From Paramacrobiotus metropolitanus (lineage: Eukaryota > Tardigrada > Eutardigrada > Parachela > Macrobiotidae), in contig NW_026570387.1 in the NCBI RefSeq assembly GCF_019649055.1, forward strand, positions 62,001 through 126,000: DNA of 64,000 nucleotides, given 5' to 3'. The notes below the pieces were generated by a model that saw only the letters and a list, made by a program, of their open reading frames with translations, had not been told where the DNA came from and ran no database searches. This document shows positions 8,942-18,642 of this stretch, in pieces (positions within the stretch are counted from its first letter, which is position 1; each line of letters starts with the position of its first letter). The position numbers and the translations under genes are program-made.

Positions 8942-11900
8942 TTATTGTAACTGCTGTCTCGAAATCTTTATCCTCTTTCCTCGGTCTTCCCTCTTCTTTT
9001 TTGGTTTATCTCCACCTGTGTCAGGTAGCAGAGAGCATGGATCGAAAAATTGACTGATACCATCTTTCGGAGCATGCTCGGCTTCACTGGGTTTGTCTCC
9101 TTCCGGCTTTTCCTCTTCGGGTAGCAGAGGTGGTTCGAAAAATGATTTACGTTGGGGATCCAAATCATTTTGTGGACTTCGCTCTGATTCCATCTCTTTT
9201 TGAAGATCGCCTTCCAACTTTTCATCTGGCAATGGTGGATGCCATGGTTTCAGGCGGTCGATTGAGACGACCTTTAAGTCCGCTTCCTTCTTTGGGTTCT
9301 GTTCAATAACCTCTGCTTCGTTTGCTCGCGGGAAGCTAAGAATTTTCCATACTTTATCGTATTTTGACTTAAAGTCCGATTGGTTTTCCTTCTTCCCTTG
9401 TTTCGTATCCTTTGGGAGTCGTATCAATACCAGGTCGCCGACTTTGAAGTTTGGCTCCGATTTCTTCTTGTTGTAAATTTCCGCATTCTTTTCGTAAGCA
9501 TCTTTAATGTTGCATCTCGCCACTTCCTCAGCAAAGGTCAAGTTCTTCTTCATAGTCTCAACCCATTCATCTGGGGTCCCATAATCGTCTGGGATGTTCG
9601 TTTTTGTGACGACATCCTCCGGCATTGTCATTTCTCTGCCGTGCAGCATATAATATGCTGAATATCCGGTCGTGGCGTGTACGACTCTGTTCATCGCCGA
9701 AATGACATATGGGAGGTACTTGTTGAACTTCCTTTCGTTTCCCGCTTTCAAGTATTGCGCCAAGCCATCCGCAATCGTCTGCATCTGTCTTTCGACTTGG
9801 CCTTGACCTTCTGGGTGATATGCTGTTCCAAATGTGTGTTTAATCTTAAACACATTGGTGACCTTTGCCAAAACTTCAGCTGTGAAGTGCCGTCCACGAT
9901 CCGTGTGTAAGATGTGTGGCGCTCCATGTACCAATATCACATGTTTGACGAATACTTTGGCAAATTCTTTGGCTGTAGCCGTCTTCATTGGTACGGCAAT
10001 CACGTATTTCGTCAACTGATCGATGAATACCGCTATGTACTTGTATCCACGTTTCTTCGTCGGTAGCAATGGTCCTTTCAAATCCGCGTAGACCCGGAAG
10101 AACGGATGTCCGACCTTTATCTCTTGCAATTTCCCGGGTGGGCATTTCCTCGGTGTCTTACGAAACTGACATCCCTGACAGGCAGTTATATAATTCTTTA
10201 CATCTGTACTCATCCTATCCCAATAATATCTCAGTCGGATTGCTGTCAATGTCTTTTCAAATCCCAAGTGTCCTGCCGCTTTCTCGTCGTGTAATGCGTG
10301 GATTATTGCTCTTCGCATCGACAACGGCACCACATATGACCTTTCAAGTTTGCCATTTTTATCCTTTACTCGGTATAGTATACCGTTCCATAACTGGTAA
10401 TGAACTTCAAATTTCGATCTCGTTTCGGCATCTGGTAGGTGTTCCAATTCATCTATTATCATTGCCAGATGGGGGTCTTTCAACTGTTTATTGCGCAATT
10501 GTAAGTTCGAGTCGTCTTCCTCTTCCTCGTCACCTTGCAGGTTGACAATGCGGACTGTCGCTGTGCTGAGTTCATTCCAGTCCTTGATGACCTTGCAGCG
10601 TGGTAGCGGTTTGTATCTCTTTTTCATCTGTTTTGGGAATCTCAACAACTTAATCGGACATTCGTTTAGCGCTTGTGTAACTTTGTCCGTTTCCCAATGG
10701 TCATCTTTATTCTCTTTTACTTCATCAAGTCCCGTGACCTTTTCATTCTGCGTTTTAGATTTCGCATCAAGTCCAGTGACCTTTAAGTCACTAACGGTAG
10801 GCAACCAGCTTTTAACTCGGTTCACTTTTGCTTCCGTTTCAGCCGACTCACTCGCCGTAGCTGAGGTGACCTTTAATCGTTTTTCCCTCTGTTCCACCAT
10901 CTGCAGGAACAACTGTCCAATTTCAATTGCTGGTTCTTTCGTGTCAAACTCCTTCTTGTAGTCCTCGAAGTTTGGGATTTCATCAAATTCTTCCTCGTGA
11001 CACGTTGGCCCTTCGATCGGCGCTCTTGATAACGCGTCCGCATTGTCACAATACTTTCCCGGCTTATACTCGATTTTGAACTGGTGACCTTGCAGCGCCA
11101 TTGCCCATCTGGTCAAACGCGGGTTCATTCCAACTTTATTCGTTTCCGACCTCAATAGGTTGGTCAGCGCCTGGTGATCCGTTCTTACGGTGAATTCCGC
11201 ATAATCAATAAACGGCTTGAATTTTCTGACGGCAAACACTACCGCCAGACATTCCCATTCCGTTGCGCCGTAATTTCTTTCAGCTCCATGTAACACGCGA
11301 CTCGCGTATGCAATCGGATGTCCGTCCTGTGACAACACTGCTCCAATTCCTTCTTTGCTTGCGTCACATTCAATAACGGTCGGTTTCGCGGGGTCAAACT
11401 TTGCCAATACTGGGCCTTCACACAAGAGTTGTTTCAAACTGTTGAATTCATCTTCGTGTACCTTTGTCCAGTCTTTCTTTACTTGTTTGTCTTGTCTCAA
11501 CAGCTCATACAAATGGCAAGTCTTCTGTGCATATCCCATTATGAACTTGCGGTAGTAATTCGCCAGTCCAAGGAATGACCTTAACTGTCGTTCTGTTTGA
11601 GGTCGTTTAAATTCTGAGACTGCGGTGACCTTTTCAGGATCCATTCGAATTCCATCTTCACTAAGGATATGTCCCAGGAATCCCATTTGTCTCATTCCGA
11701 ATTCGCATTTGGTCGGTTTGATCGTGAATCCCGCTTCGACTAGACTCATTAAGACGTTTCTCAAATTCTGCATGAAGATCGCCCAAGTTTTTCCGGCGAA
11801 AATCACGTCGTCAATGTACCCGAAAACGCAACCCTTTCTTTTCGCTTTCGACAGTACTTTATCCATGCACAATTGGAATGTTGCTGGTCCATTACAAACT

Positions 11901-12892
11901 CCAAATGGCATTCTTTTAAATCGATACATTCCATCTTGCGTTACAAAGGTCGTCTTGTTGATTGACGCTGGATCCATTGGGATCTGCCAGAATCCACTTT
12001 GTATGTCCATTTTTCCATAGTATTTGTTGCCTGCACACGCATCAAGCAACTCGTCCGGATTCGGTAACGGGTAGTTATTCTTCCTCGTCAACTTATTCAG
12101 CATAATGTAGTTGACGCAAAATCTTGTTCCCATCGTTCCGTCGCCGTTCTTTTTCACAGCCAGCACGACTGGAAAGCTCCACTCGGCGTCTGACGGTTCG
12201 ATCACGTCCTGTGCCAACATCTCTTCTATATGCTTTGTAATGAATTCACGGCCTGTCCAACTCGTTCTGGCCGGATTACATTTGACTGGTTTCGCGTCTC
12301 CCGTATCGATAACGTGAGTGACCCCTTTCACATCTTCGTACGGTTTCTTTGACGTCGGTAAGACTTTCCAGAATTCCCAGAACGCGTTATACACGTCGTT
12401 CTTTTGTTCTTCAGTTAGATCAGGTCCTAGCTTCAAATTTCCAATTATTTTTGTCAATTCAGCTTTGGTTGTATCATCCACTTCTGGGTCTTCGAGTACG
12501 TTCTTTACTGTCCCAGCATTGACCTTTACATTTTCCATGTGTTCATACGGCTCAACATATCCGAGAAGCTGATTTTTCTTCACGACTCGGTATTTGCTAC
12601 TGTGATTCGCAATGACGATTTCAAAGTATTTTCCCCTGTGATCCGTCACTCCTGCCAACGGTTGCACTTCAGTTTCCACTTGTGGGACCGGTGTAAACAT
12701 CAACTTGTTCTGAGCCGGTGCATATTTTCCCATCTTGACCTCTACCCGTGTGCAGTTTGACGGTTTCAATTTGATTCTTTGATCACTGTAGACTTTGATC
12801 ACATCTTTCGACATTCTAGCCTTTTCCACTTTCAATCTTCTGACTTTAATATCCTTTTCTTTTTCTTCATCCACCTCGTCGTCTTCATCCAA
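8942..12892 (-). CDS. pol: Reverse transcriptase-RNase H-integrase polyprotein
   Basis: Catalytic core of the element. RT: KMDIQSGFWQ (motif A Asp, about residue 295), RMPFGVCNGPATFQ and YIDD (about 358). RNase H: ECDASKEGIGAVLS (about 507) and GATEWECLAV. Integrase: HLGFEKT...CQGCQFRK zinc-binding part (about 872-910), then the DDE core with Asp in YADLKG (933), Asp in HTDRG (996) and Glu in GQVERQ (1031), and a C-terminal chromatin-type tail. The frame is open from about 13037, after three closely spaced stops that separate it from the 627-aa ORF in the same frame; the first ATG is residue 27. The motif usually FCVDYR reads FCVNYI. All catalytic residues are present, so it is probably active. 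Confidence 0.95.
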   Translation of the reverse strand: MDEDDEVDEEKEKDIKVRRLKVEKARMSKDVIKVYSDQRIKLKPSNCTRVEVKMGKYAPAQNKLMFTPVPQVETEVQPLAGVTDHRGKYFEIVIANHSSKYRVVKKNQLLGYVEPYEHMENVKVNAGTVKNVLEDPEVDDTTKAELTKIIGNLKLGPDLTEEQKNDVYNAFWEFWKVLPTSKKPYEDVKGVTHVIDTGDAKPVKCNPARTSWTGREFITKHIEEMLAQDVIEPSDAEWSFPVVLAVKKNGDGTMGTRFCVNYIMLNKLTRKNNYPLPNPDELLDACAGNKYYGKMDIQSGFWQIPMDPASINKTTFVTQDGMYRFKRMPFGVCNGPATFQLCMDKVLSKAKRKGCVFGYIDDVIFAGKTWAIFMQNLRNVLMSLVEAGFTIKPTKCEFGMRQMGFLGHILSEDGIRMDPEKVTAVSEFKRPQTERQLRSFLGLANYYRKFIMGYAQKTCHLYELLRQDKQVKKDWTKVHEDEFNSLKQLLCEGPVLAKFDPAKPTVIECDASKEGIGAVLSQDGHPIAYASRVLHGAERNYGATEWECLAVVFAVRKFKPFIDYAEFTVRTDHQALTNLLRSETNKVGMNPRLTRWAMALQGHQFKIEYKPGKYCDNADALSRAPIEGPTCHEEEFDEIPNFEDYKKEFDTKEPAIEIGQLFLQMVEQREKRLKVTSATASESAETEAKVNRVKSWLPTVSDLKVTGLDAKSKTQNEKVTGLDEVKENKDDHWETDKVTQALNECPIKLLRFPKQMKKRYKPLPRCKVIKDWNELSTATVRIVNLQGDEEEEDDSNLQLRNKQLKDPHLAMIIDELEHLPDAETRSKFEVHYQLWNGILYRVKDKNGKLERSYVVPLSMRRAIIHALHDEKAAGHLGFEKTLTAIRLRYYWDRMSTDVKNYITACQGCQFRKTPRKCPPGKLQEIKVGHPFFRVYADLKGPLLPTKKRGYKYIAVFIDQLTKYVIAVPMKTATAKEFAKVFVKHVILVHGAPHILHTDRGRHFTAEVLAKVTNVFKIKHTFGTAYHPEGQGQVERQMQTIADGLAQYLKAGNERKFNKYLPYVISAMNRVVHATTGYSAYYMLHGREMTMPEDVVTKTNIPDDYGTPDEWVETMKKNLTFAEEVARCNIKDAYEKNAEIYNKKKSEPNFKVGDLVLIRLPKDTKQGKKENQSDFKSKYDKVWKILSFPRANEAEVIEQNPKKEADLKVVSIDRLKPWHPPLPDEKLEGDLQKEMESERSPQNDLDPQRKSFFEPPLLPEEEKPEGDKPSEAEHAPKDGISQFFDPCSLLPDTGGDKPKKKREDRGKRIKISRQQLQ

Positions 12893-13048
12893 ATCCAGTA
12901 AGTCCTCTTGTTCTGAAAGGTCACTTACGCCTGAATCTTCTGAAGTCGTTGAGTTATCGCTTGAACTCGTCCATTCTGAGTCCGAATCACTGCTCTCGTA
13001 TTCTTGTGCAGTAGCTTGACCTTTGTCAGCTTTTCAAGTGGACGTTCA

Positions 13049-14932
13049 TCAACTCTTCATCTTCTGATGAAAGGTCACTTTCATTTTCCGTGAATCGCTA
13101 AGTTTTTTCGTTTTTAAATTTTTGAGCAGAGGTTTGTCCGCTTCCTTTGCTTTTCTTCCATTTCGTGCAGCGATTCTCGGGTGACTCCTCGCTACCCGGA
13201 TTCTCATTGGTGACCTTTCTGATTGATCGGAGTTTGGCCTTTCTTCGTCTGATTTTGACTTTTCTATTCTCTCGAGGTTCGTTAATGGTTTTTCGGTCAA
13301 CTCGACCGGCGGACATTCCTCACCGTTATCGAGTGACCTTTCCCCGTTTTTTGCTTCTGTTGCTGGGTTTTGCTGTTCGTTTGATATCCTTTCAACTTCC
13401 TCTTTAAACTTCTTCCACATTTCTTTTCTGGTCGGTAACATCTGTGCAATGTCGAAGGCTGATTTCGGACTTTCTTCCGTCTCGTTCGATCCTCCTTCAG
13501 CTGTCTCTTTAGCTGTTTCTTCCTTCTTCGCTTCTCTTACAGTCTCTTTATCAACTTCGTCCTGTTGGACCTTCTCATAACCTTTAGGCCGTTTGGGACC
13601 AACAAAGACGCAATTTGCCATGAGTTCTTCGGTGACCCAGTCATCACTCGGAATCGTTTCGTACATGTACCACGTATCACCACCTCGTTCTGGATAGTCG
13701 ACTCCATCTGGATCTGGTGCAAAGGTCACCTTTTTCTTCTCCATCAATCCCGGTAACCTTCTTTTCCGGGTTACTTGCAATTCGCGCATCTCCTTTGCGT
13801 CGAATATTGGAATCTCCATTTCGAATTTCCTCCAGTATTTGTCGAATATCTGCCAGTTATCATCTTTGAGTGCTTTACAGGATACCACTACCGATTCATA
13901 TACCGGTGTACCAAGTCCTGTTGGGAATATGACTGTTCTCCCTTGACCTTTGTACATATGGTTTATGCGAAAGTCCCAGAACAGTTCTATTCTCGCTTCT
14001 TCCCATAGCTGTACTTCTTCATTCATTACGTCTATCTCTCTTTCGAGTTTCCGTTCCGTTTTTACTGGGTCAAAGGGGTCTTGGATTCCATTCTCCACAC
14101 GTTGCTGCCAATGATTCAGCCATTTTCCTCTCCCCATAATAAAGTTTTTCACGCATGACAACCAAGTCCGATATCTATTCCAATGATACCGTTCGATGTG
14201 TGGTTTCCACATTTCGTTTGTCCGCATGATGCTCTTCGTTTTCTTTTGGACGTGACCTTTAAGATCTGCTAATGCAGCGTTACATCTCGGCCATTCTGAA
14301 AGGTCATCTTGGGAGGCGTCTTGGAGACATTCAGTGCATTCCCATTGTGGTTGCACTCTACACGGATCCTCGTAGTAACCGTGTCCGCAACTCCCCATTC
14401 GTTCTTCTGGAGTTAATATCCTCCGGTTCGTTTGCGGCTTGGTGACCTCCTTCTCCTGTGTCGTGGCTCTCTGCTCACATTCAATTTCCGTTACACTCGT
14501 TTCGTCGGAGGATATTTCAATAATCTCTGGTTCTTTGTTCAGTTGGTGACCTTTCAATCGTTCAAGCGCTTTGTCGCGGATTTCGCTCGCGAACATCTGT
14601 TCTTCTTCAGCTATTCGTTTCAATATCCGTAACCTTTCACTCTTTTTATCCACTTTGGCCGTCTTTATTCCCAGTGCCTCTGGTACTGGGATAGGCTTTG
14701 CCCACTCCATACCAGGCACGAGCGATTGTTTTGCTGCGACCGCCGCTTCTTTCTGTGTAGCAGCTATCTCTTCGAGTGTTGGTGACCTTTCGTCATTTTC
14801 AGTAGCAGATCGAGGTTCGAAAAAATTCGGGGTACGCTCTGGTACTCTTTGCAAATCTTTTTCTTCTGTTTCATTTTCGGTAGCAGGTCGTGGTTCGAAA
14901 AGGTTCGAAGTGCGCTCTGGTTTCAAGTTCAC
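13049..14932 (-). CDS. Retroelement ORF between protease and RT, 627 aa
   Basis: Overlaps the protease ORF by 62 bp in the +1 frame; the frame is open further upstream to about 15,025 and there includes another IPVPEALG copy, so a +1 frameshift from the protease frame is plausible. N-terminal repeats NLFEPRPATEN and NFFEPRSATEN, then IPVPEALG. Residues about 180-215 hold a Cys/His cluster (CGHGYYEDPC, CTECLQD) that could bind zinc. About 240-420 is Trp-rich and globular, with no recognised family. The end is charged, with many E-R-S-P created by AAAGGTCA motifs. In-frame TGA TGA then TGA separate it from pol. Confidence 0.6.
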   Translation of the reverse strand: MNLKPERTSNLFEPRPATENETEEKDLQRVPERTPNFFEPRSATENDERSPTLEEIAATQKEAAVAAKQSLVPGMEWAKPIPVPEALGIKTAKVDKKSERLRILKRIAEEEQMFASEIRDKALERLKGHQLNKEPEIIEISSDETSVTEIECEQRATTQEKEVTKPQTNRRILTPEERMGSCGHGYYEDPCRVQPQWECTECLQDASQDDLSEWPRCNAALADLKGHVQKKTKSIMRTNEMWKPHIERYHWNRYRTWLSCVKNFIMGRGKWLNHWQQRVENGIQDPFDPVKTERKLEREIDVMNEEVQLWEEARIELFWDFRINHMYKGQGRTVIFPTGLGTPVYESVVVSCKALKDDNWQIFDKYWRKFEMEIPIFDAKEMRELQVTRKRRLPGLMEKKKVTFAPDPDGVDYPERGGDTWYMYETIPSDDWVTEELMANCVFVGPKRPKGYEKVQQDEVDKETVREAKKEETAKETAEGGSNETEESPKSAFDIAQMLPTRKEMWKKFKEEVERISNEQQNPATEAKNGERSLDNGEECPPVELTEKPLTNLERIEKSKSDEERPNSDQSERSPMRIRVARSHPRIAARNGRKAKEADKPLLKNLKTKKLSDSRKMKVTFHQKMKS

Positions 14933-16124
14933 AACTCTTGTCGCTGGTGATCTTTCGTTTTCCTTTCCCAGTGCCTCTGGTACTGGGATAACTTTTTCGA
15001 CATATTCTTTTTCTGTGGCTCTTGCTCACGAAGTTATTCATGATCATACTTCTCCCGTCCGGGAGAAATATGATCGCCTCATCCGTGTCTGGCGCAAGCG
15101 GTTCTTTTTTTCTCTCGTTCACTTTTTTGACATTTCCACTTTCACTTTTCTTCTCCGGTGCCTCTGGTACCGGGATTGTCCGTTGGCTAATCTCGTTCTG
15201 CTGCACTCTCGTCATTCCCGGTGCCTCTGGTACTGGGATGACCTTTTCTCTTCCCTTTTGTGTCAGCATTGTCCGGTTGAGTGTATTTTCAATCTCCTGT
15301 TGAATCATTTGCAGCTGCTCAAATGGTGACAATTCTTTTTTCACCCCCATTTCATTTGCCTTTCCCGGTGCCTCTGGTACTGGGATTAGCGTTTTATTAA
15401 CCGTTTGAGCATTTCCCGTCTGTTTTACAAGTTCGGTGACCTTTCCGACTTGAACTTTGGCGACTGGTTTGGGGTCATCTTCTTCTTCTTCTTCCCCTTC
15501 ATTATCCATCAGTACGAATTTTTTCTCTAAGAAGTCAAATCCTAGTAACACTTGTACGTCATCGCACTTCGGTCGGACGTAGAAGGAATGTTCGCTAGTC
15601 TTCTTCCTTAAGGTCACCGGTGCTACACAGTAATGTGTCACCATGAATCCTGACGTCCCACTAATTCCATTTATTCTCACCAGCCTGTCTGGTGGTAATG
15701 GGAGCATATGAAGTCCATTCTTCTCGCAAAACGGTTTGCTGATCAGCGACGTCTCAGCGCCGGTGTCCAACATTGCGCTGACCTTTATGTCTCCCACTTT
15801 CACTTCATGTGTATACGCTTCAATTCTTTTGGGCAATTTTCCGTTTTGAATCTTCAATGTGTGTATCTTGCATTTCACAGGAATTAGAGATACTGGTCCC
15901 GGATCCATGTCGGGAAGCGCTGGTCCTTTCGCTGAAGTACTGTGACGTTTCAGTATTTCGCTCAGCTTATCAATCCTGTGTGGGACGTTAGTTCGAACGT
16001 CGTAGAATTTTTGCGGCTTTTTCTTGTCTGCTGGCTTCTCTGCAGCCACTTTACCACTGGTGACCTTTTCACCATTCTGCACTTGCGAGTTTGCTTTTGT
16101 GCTATCCACGTGACCTTTAGTCAC
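14871..16124 (-). CDS. Retropepsin-type aspartic protease ORF
   Basis: Contains AMLDTGAETSLI (catalytic Asp, about residue 119) and VLLGFDFL (about 193), the two hallmarks of retroviral-type aspartic proteases that cut Gag-Pol. The C-terminal third has three IPVPEAP(G/E) repeats, encoded by GC-rich imperfect hairpins. The listed start codon is GTG within a motif copy, so the protein may be made by frameshift from the previous ORF (13-bp gap, +1 frame). Confidence 0.85.
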   Translation of the reverse strand: MTKGHVDSTKANSQVQNGEKVTSGKVAAEKPADKKKPQKFYDVRTNVPHRIDKLSEILKRHSTSAKGPALPDMDPGPVSLIPVKCKIHTLKIQNGKLPKRIEAYTHEVKVGDIKVSAMLDTGAETSLISKPFCEKNGLHMLPLPPDRLVRINGISGTSGFMVTHYCVAPVTLRKKTSEHSFYVRPKCDDVQVLLGFDFLEKKFVLMDNEGEEEEEDDPKPVAKVQVGKVTELVKQTGNAQTVNKTLIPVPEAPGKANEMGVKKELSPFEQLQMIQQEIENTLNRTMLTQKGREKVIPVPEAPGMTRVQQNEISQRTIPVPEAPEKKSESGNVKKVNERKKEPLAPDTDEAIIFLPDGRSMIMNNFVSKSHRKRICRKSYPSTRGTGKGKRKITSDKSCELETRAHFEPFRTTTCYRK

Positions 16125-16137
16125 TTCATTTATCGTC

Positions 16138-17850
16138 TCATGAATCAGTTCCTCTTGCGGTTTTCGTTTCGTTTATCTCGCAATTTTCAATGACTTCACT
16201 TGTTATCTGATCAGCTTGCTTCAATTCATCTTCTTCGCTATCTTTCATCTCATCTGGTGACCTTTCGTATGTAACCATATCATATCCCTTTTCGGTCATC
16301 CATTCAATCACTTTTGCAGATACTTCATTGTTCGTTTTCGTCGGGTCAGTCTGCGAAGACATTCCGTCCGTTCGGGCTGGTGACTTGTCATTGGCATCCT
16401 TTTGTAGTGCTTGTGAGAAGTCCCGTGACCTTTCGACTGCACTACTCTGTTGCATTTGCACCATCTCATTTGACCGTTCTTTTTGTTCATTTTGCGCTAA
16501 GTCTTGTGACCTTTCATTGCGCTTTATGACGAATCCGCCACCCGTCAACTTTTGTATGGGAACTTTTTCTCCATAATTCGACGGCTTATCTTCCGGTGGT
16601 GCGTTTCGCGGGTTATTCAGGTCAGCTTGTGCGTTCTTGTATTCAGTTGCGTTGAATACTGGAGCAAGGTTCGGTGACCTTTTAACTTCTTTCCCGGTAA
16701 CCAATTCTTCCAGTCGTTTTCTCTCATGTTGCGTTCGCAATTCTCGCATGTCCCAGTAATCTTCTTGAGACATTCCCGCTTTCTGTTTCGCTTTTTGCGT
16801 CACAGGTATCCATATCCCGTGATTTCCATTCGGTCTGTAGGCTACTTTTTGCCATATTTCCTTCCGTTGCAGCGTTACTGCATCCACAAGTGAGTCGTCG
16901 GAGTTCTGCTGTGCCGGTTCGCTATTCTTCTGCTGCGCTGTTCGCAGTGTCAAGTCTGTTTCTTGACCTTTTAACACGGCGCTTTCACCGTGACCTTTAG
17001 CGTTCGCACTTGCTCCTTTACTTTTCACTTGGACTTTTCCTACGGAAGGTGACCTTTCATCTTTACTGGTAACAGTGATATTCTGTTCCATCCATTTTTG
17101 CCTTATCAGTTTATCTTCCTCGTTCTCGCAACAATTCCAGAGCTTTGGCTTTGGTTCTCCATAACAATCGCAGCGTGACTCATTCGCTTTGTCATTTTCT
17201 GCCAAGTGTTTTCGGAATTTCGCATGTTGTTCATTTTCCTCTTGCGCAGTGTCGTTCTGCGGTTTCTTCTGATTCAGCAACGCCTGTTTAATCTTTACAT
17301 TCCGTTGTGCGCGTCGTTGCGCCAGCACTTCTTCGCTGCAGTGCGGTGACCTTTCATTTTGCTGCGCTGTTCGCAGTGTCGCGCTACCGTCACGACAATT
17401 TCCACTCGCAGTACCATTCTGCGGTGACCTTTGGTCCCGTTGCGCGTTTCCACTCGCAGTACCATTCTGCGGTGACCTTTTATCCACTTGTACTGGTTTC
17501 CCGATAACCAGTTCGTTTTGCTGCTGTGACGGCATCCTTATAGCCGTTTCAATTTCCTTTTGCAATGACGACAACCATCTAGCCGTTTCAGTTTGCTGTA
17601 GCGGCATCCATATAGCCGTTTGCTGTGGTTGGCGCATCCATATAGCCGGTCCACTTTCTTTTTGCGCTGACGGCATCCTTATAGCCGTCGCAGTGGTCAC
17701 ATTCACTGCAGTACCATTCTGCAGTGGTGACCTTTCCATTCCCTTTTTATCCGGTGGTTTCGGGTCGGGTCGATCAGTAGGCTCACCGACGCCTACTGAT
17801 CTTGCCCGTTTCCCTGAACCGGCGCACCTCCTGTTGAGCGCCTTGCGCAT
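16138..17850 (-). CDS. Retroelement ORF between nucleocapsid and protease, 570 aa
   Basis: ATG start (MRKALNRR); overlaps the nucleocapsid ORF by 58 bp. Gln/Asn/Arg/Lys-rich and low complexity. Residues about 45-190 hold short repeats (IWMPLQQ, AIRMPSQQ, RSPQNGTASGN). A Cys cluster (CDCYGEPKPKLWNCC, about 230) may bind metal. About 300-400 (DDSLVDAVTLQRKEIWQKVAYR) is more ordered. It carries around ten AAAGGTCA copies, read as ERS, KGH or VT. No known family; perhaps a Gag extension. Confidence 0.6.
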   Translation of the reverse strand: MRKALNRRCAGSGKRARSVGVGEPTDRPDPKPPDKKGMERSPLQNGTAVNVTTATAIRMPSAQKESGPAIWMRQPQQTAIWMPLQQTETARWLSSLQKEIETAIRMPSQQQNELVIGKPVQVDKRSPQNGTASGNAQRDQRSPQNGTASGNCRDGSATLRTAQQNERSPHCSEEVLAQRRAQRNVKIKQALLNQKKPQNDTAQEENEQHAKFRKHLAENDKANESRCDCYGEPKPKLWNCCENEEDKLIRQKWMEQNITVTSKDERSPSVGKVQVKSKGASANAKGHGESAVLKGQETDLTLRTAQQKNSEPAQQNSDDSLVDAVTLQRKEIWQKVAYRPNGNHGIWIPVTQKAKQKAGMSQEDYWDMRELRTQHERKRLEELVTGKEVKRSPNLAPVFNATEYKNAQADLNNPRNAPPEDKPSNYGEKVPIQKLTGGGFVIKRNERSQDLAQNEQKERSNEMVQMQQSSAVERSRDFSQALQKDANDKSPARTDGMSSQTDPTKTNNEVSAKVIEWMTEKGYDMVTYERSPDEMKDSEEDELKQADQITSEVIENCEINETKTARGTDS

Positions 17851-18494
17851 TTCCTGACGTTGCCTTGCACATTTCCTTGTCCGCCGTTATTTACCGGGAC
17901 ATAATTTTGTCCGCCTCCATTATTCTGGCCACCACCATTATTTTGGCCACCACCCTGTTGGTAGTTTCCTTGGCCGCCTCCATTTCCGCCGTTTCGGTTG
18001 CCGCCATTCCAATTTCCGCGGCCAAAGCCTCTGTTTCTCCCTCTAAAGCCTCCGCGGCCGTAGCCACCACGGCCATAGCCGCCATTTTGGCCGCCGCCAT
18101 TTCCATTATTCCCGTTTCCTTGTTGATTTGGGAAGTTTGCTTTGTGCTGATACCATTGGCCAATTAGGTCATATCCGTTTGCGACTGCTTGGCGCCAACC
18201 ACCGAGCCCGCGCAGTCGTTGCCACTCGTTAAAGGCAAACAGGTTCGGGTTCTGTTCCGGTGGTGTGTTGGCGAATTTGCATCCCTGCGTCTGGTGGTTT
18301 CCGTACATGCAGTACTGACACATCTGCACTCCATTCGCCACCCATCCATCAATCAGCTGGAACTTAAACTCTGTCCGTGACCCTTGTTGACCTTGTTGAT
18401 TCCGGAAGTAACCTTGACCTTGATTCTGGTTTGGAAGTTCCTTGACCTCCATTCCAATTTCCGTTTCCATAACCATTTCCGCCAAAGTTTCCAT
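17793..18494 (-). CDS. Nucleocapsid ORF: CCHC zinc knuckle plus Gly/Asn-rich tail
   Basis: Residues about 58-71 read C-x2-C-x4-H-x4-C (CQYCMYGNHQTQGC), the retroviral zinc knuckle that binds genomic RNA. The tail (about 120-215) is built of GGGQNNGG and GRGGYGRGG blocks like RGG RNA-binding proteins. The same frame is open at 18525-18743 (KTLSEITERVTFIDGQ) but for one TGA, so the C-terminal part of Gag is split over two frames and one stop. Confidence 0.8.
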   Translation of the reverse strand: METLAEMVMETEIGMEVKELPNQNQGQGYFRNQQGQQGSRTEFKFQLIDGWVANGVQMCQYCMYGNHQTQGCKFANTPPEQNPNLFAFNEWQRLRGLGGWRQAVANGYDLIGQWYQHKANFPNQQGNGNNGNGGGQNGGYGRGGYGRGGFRGRNRGFGRGNWNGGNRNGGNGGGQGNYQQGGGQNNGGGQNNGGGQNYVPVNNGGQGNVQGNVRKCARRSTGGAPVQGNGQDQ

Positions 18495-18642
18495 TGCCCA
18501 CTCCTTGTTGTGGTAACCCCACGTTCAAGGGGCCGCGTTCTGTGGTACTGGCGGAGCCACATTCTGGGGTGCCGGTCTCACTTGAGCCGCCGCTTGTATT
18601 GCTGCTACCATTGCGTACGTTATCGGTTGTCCCGTCTGACCG

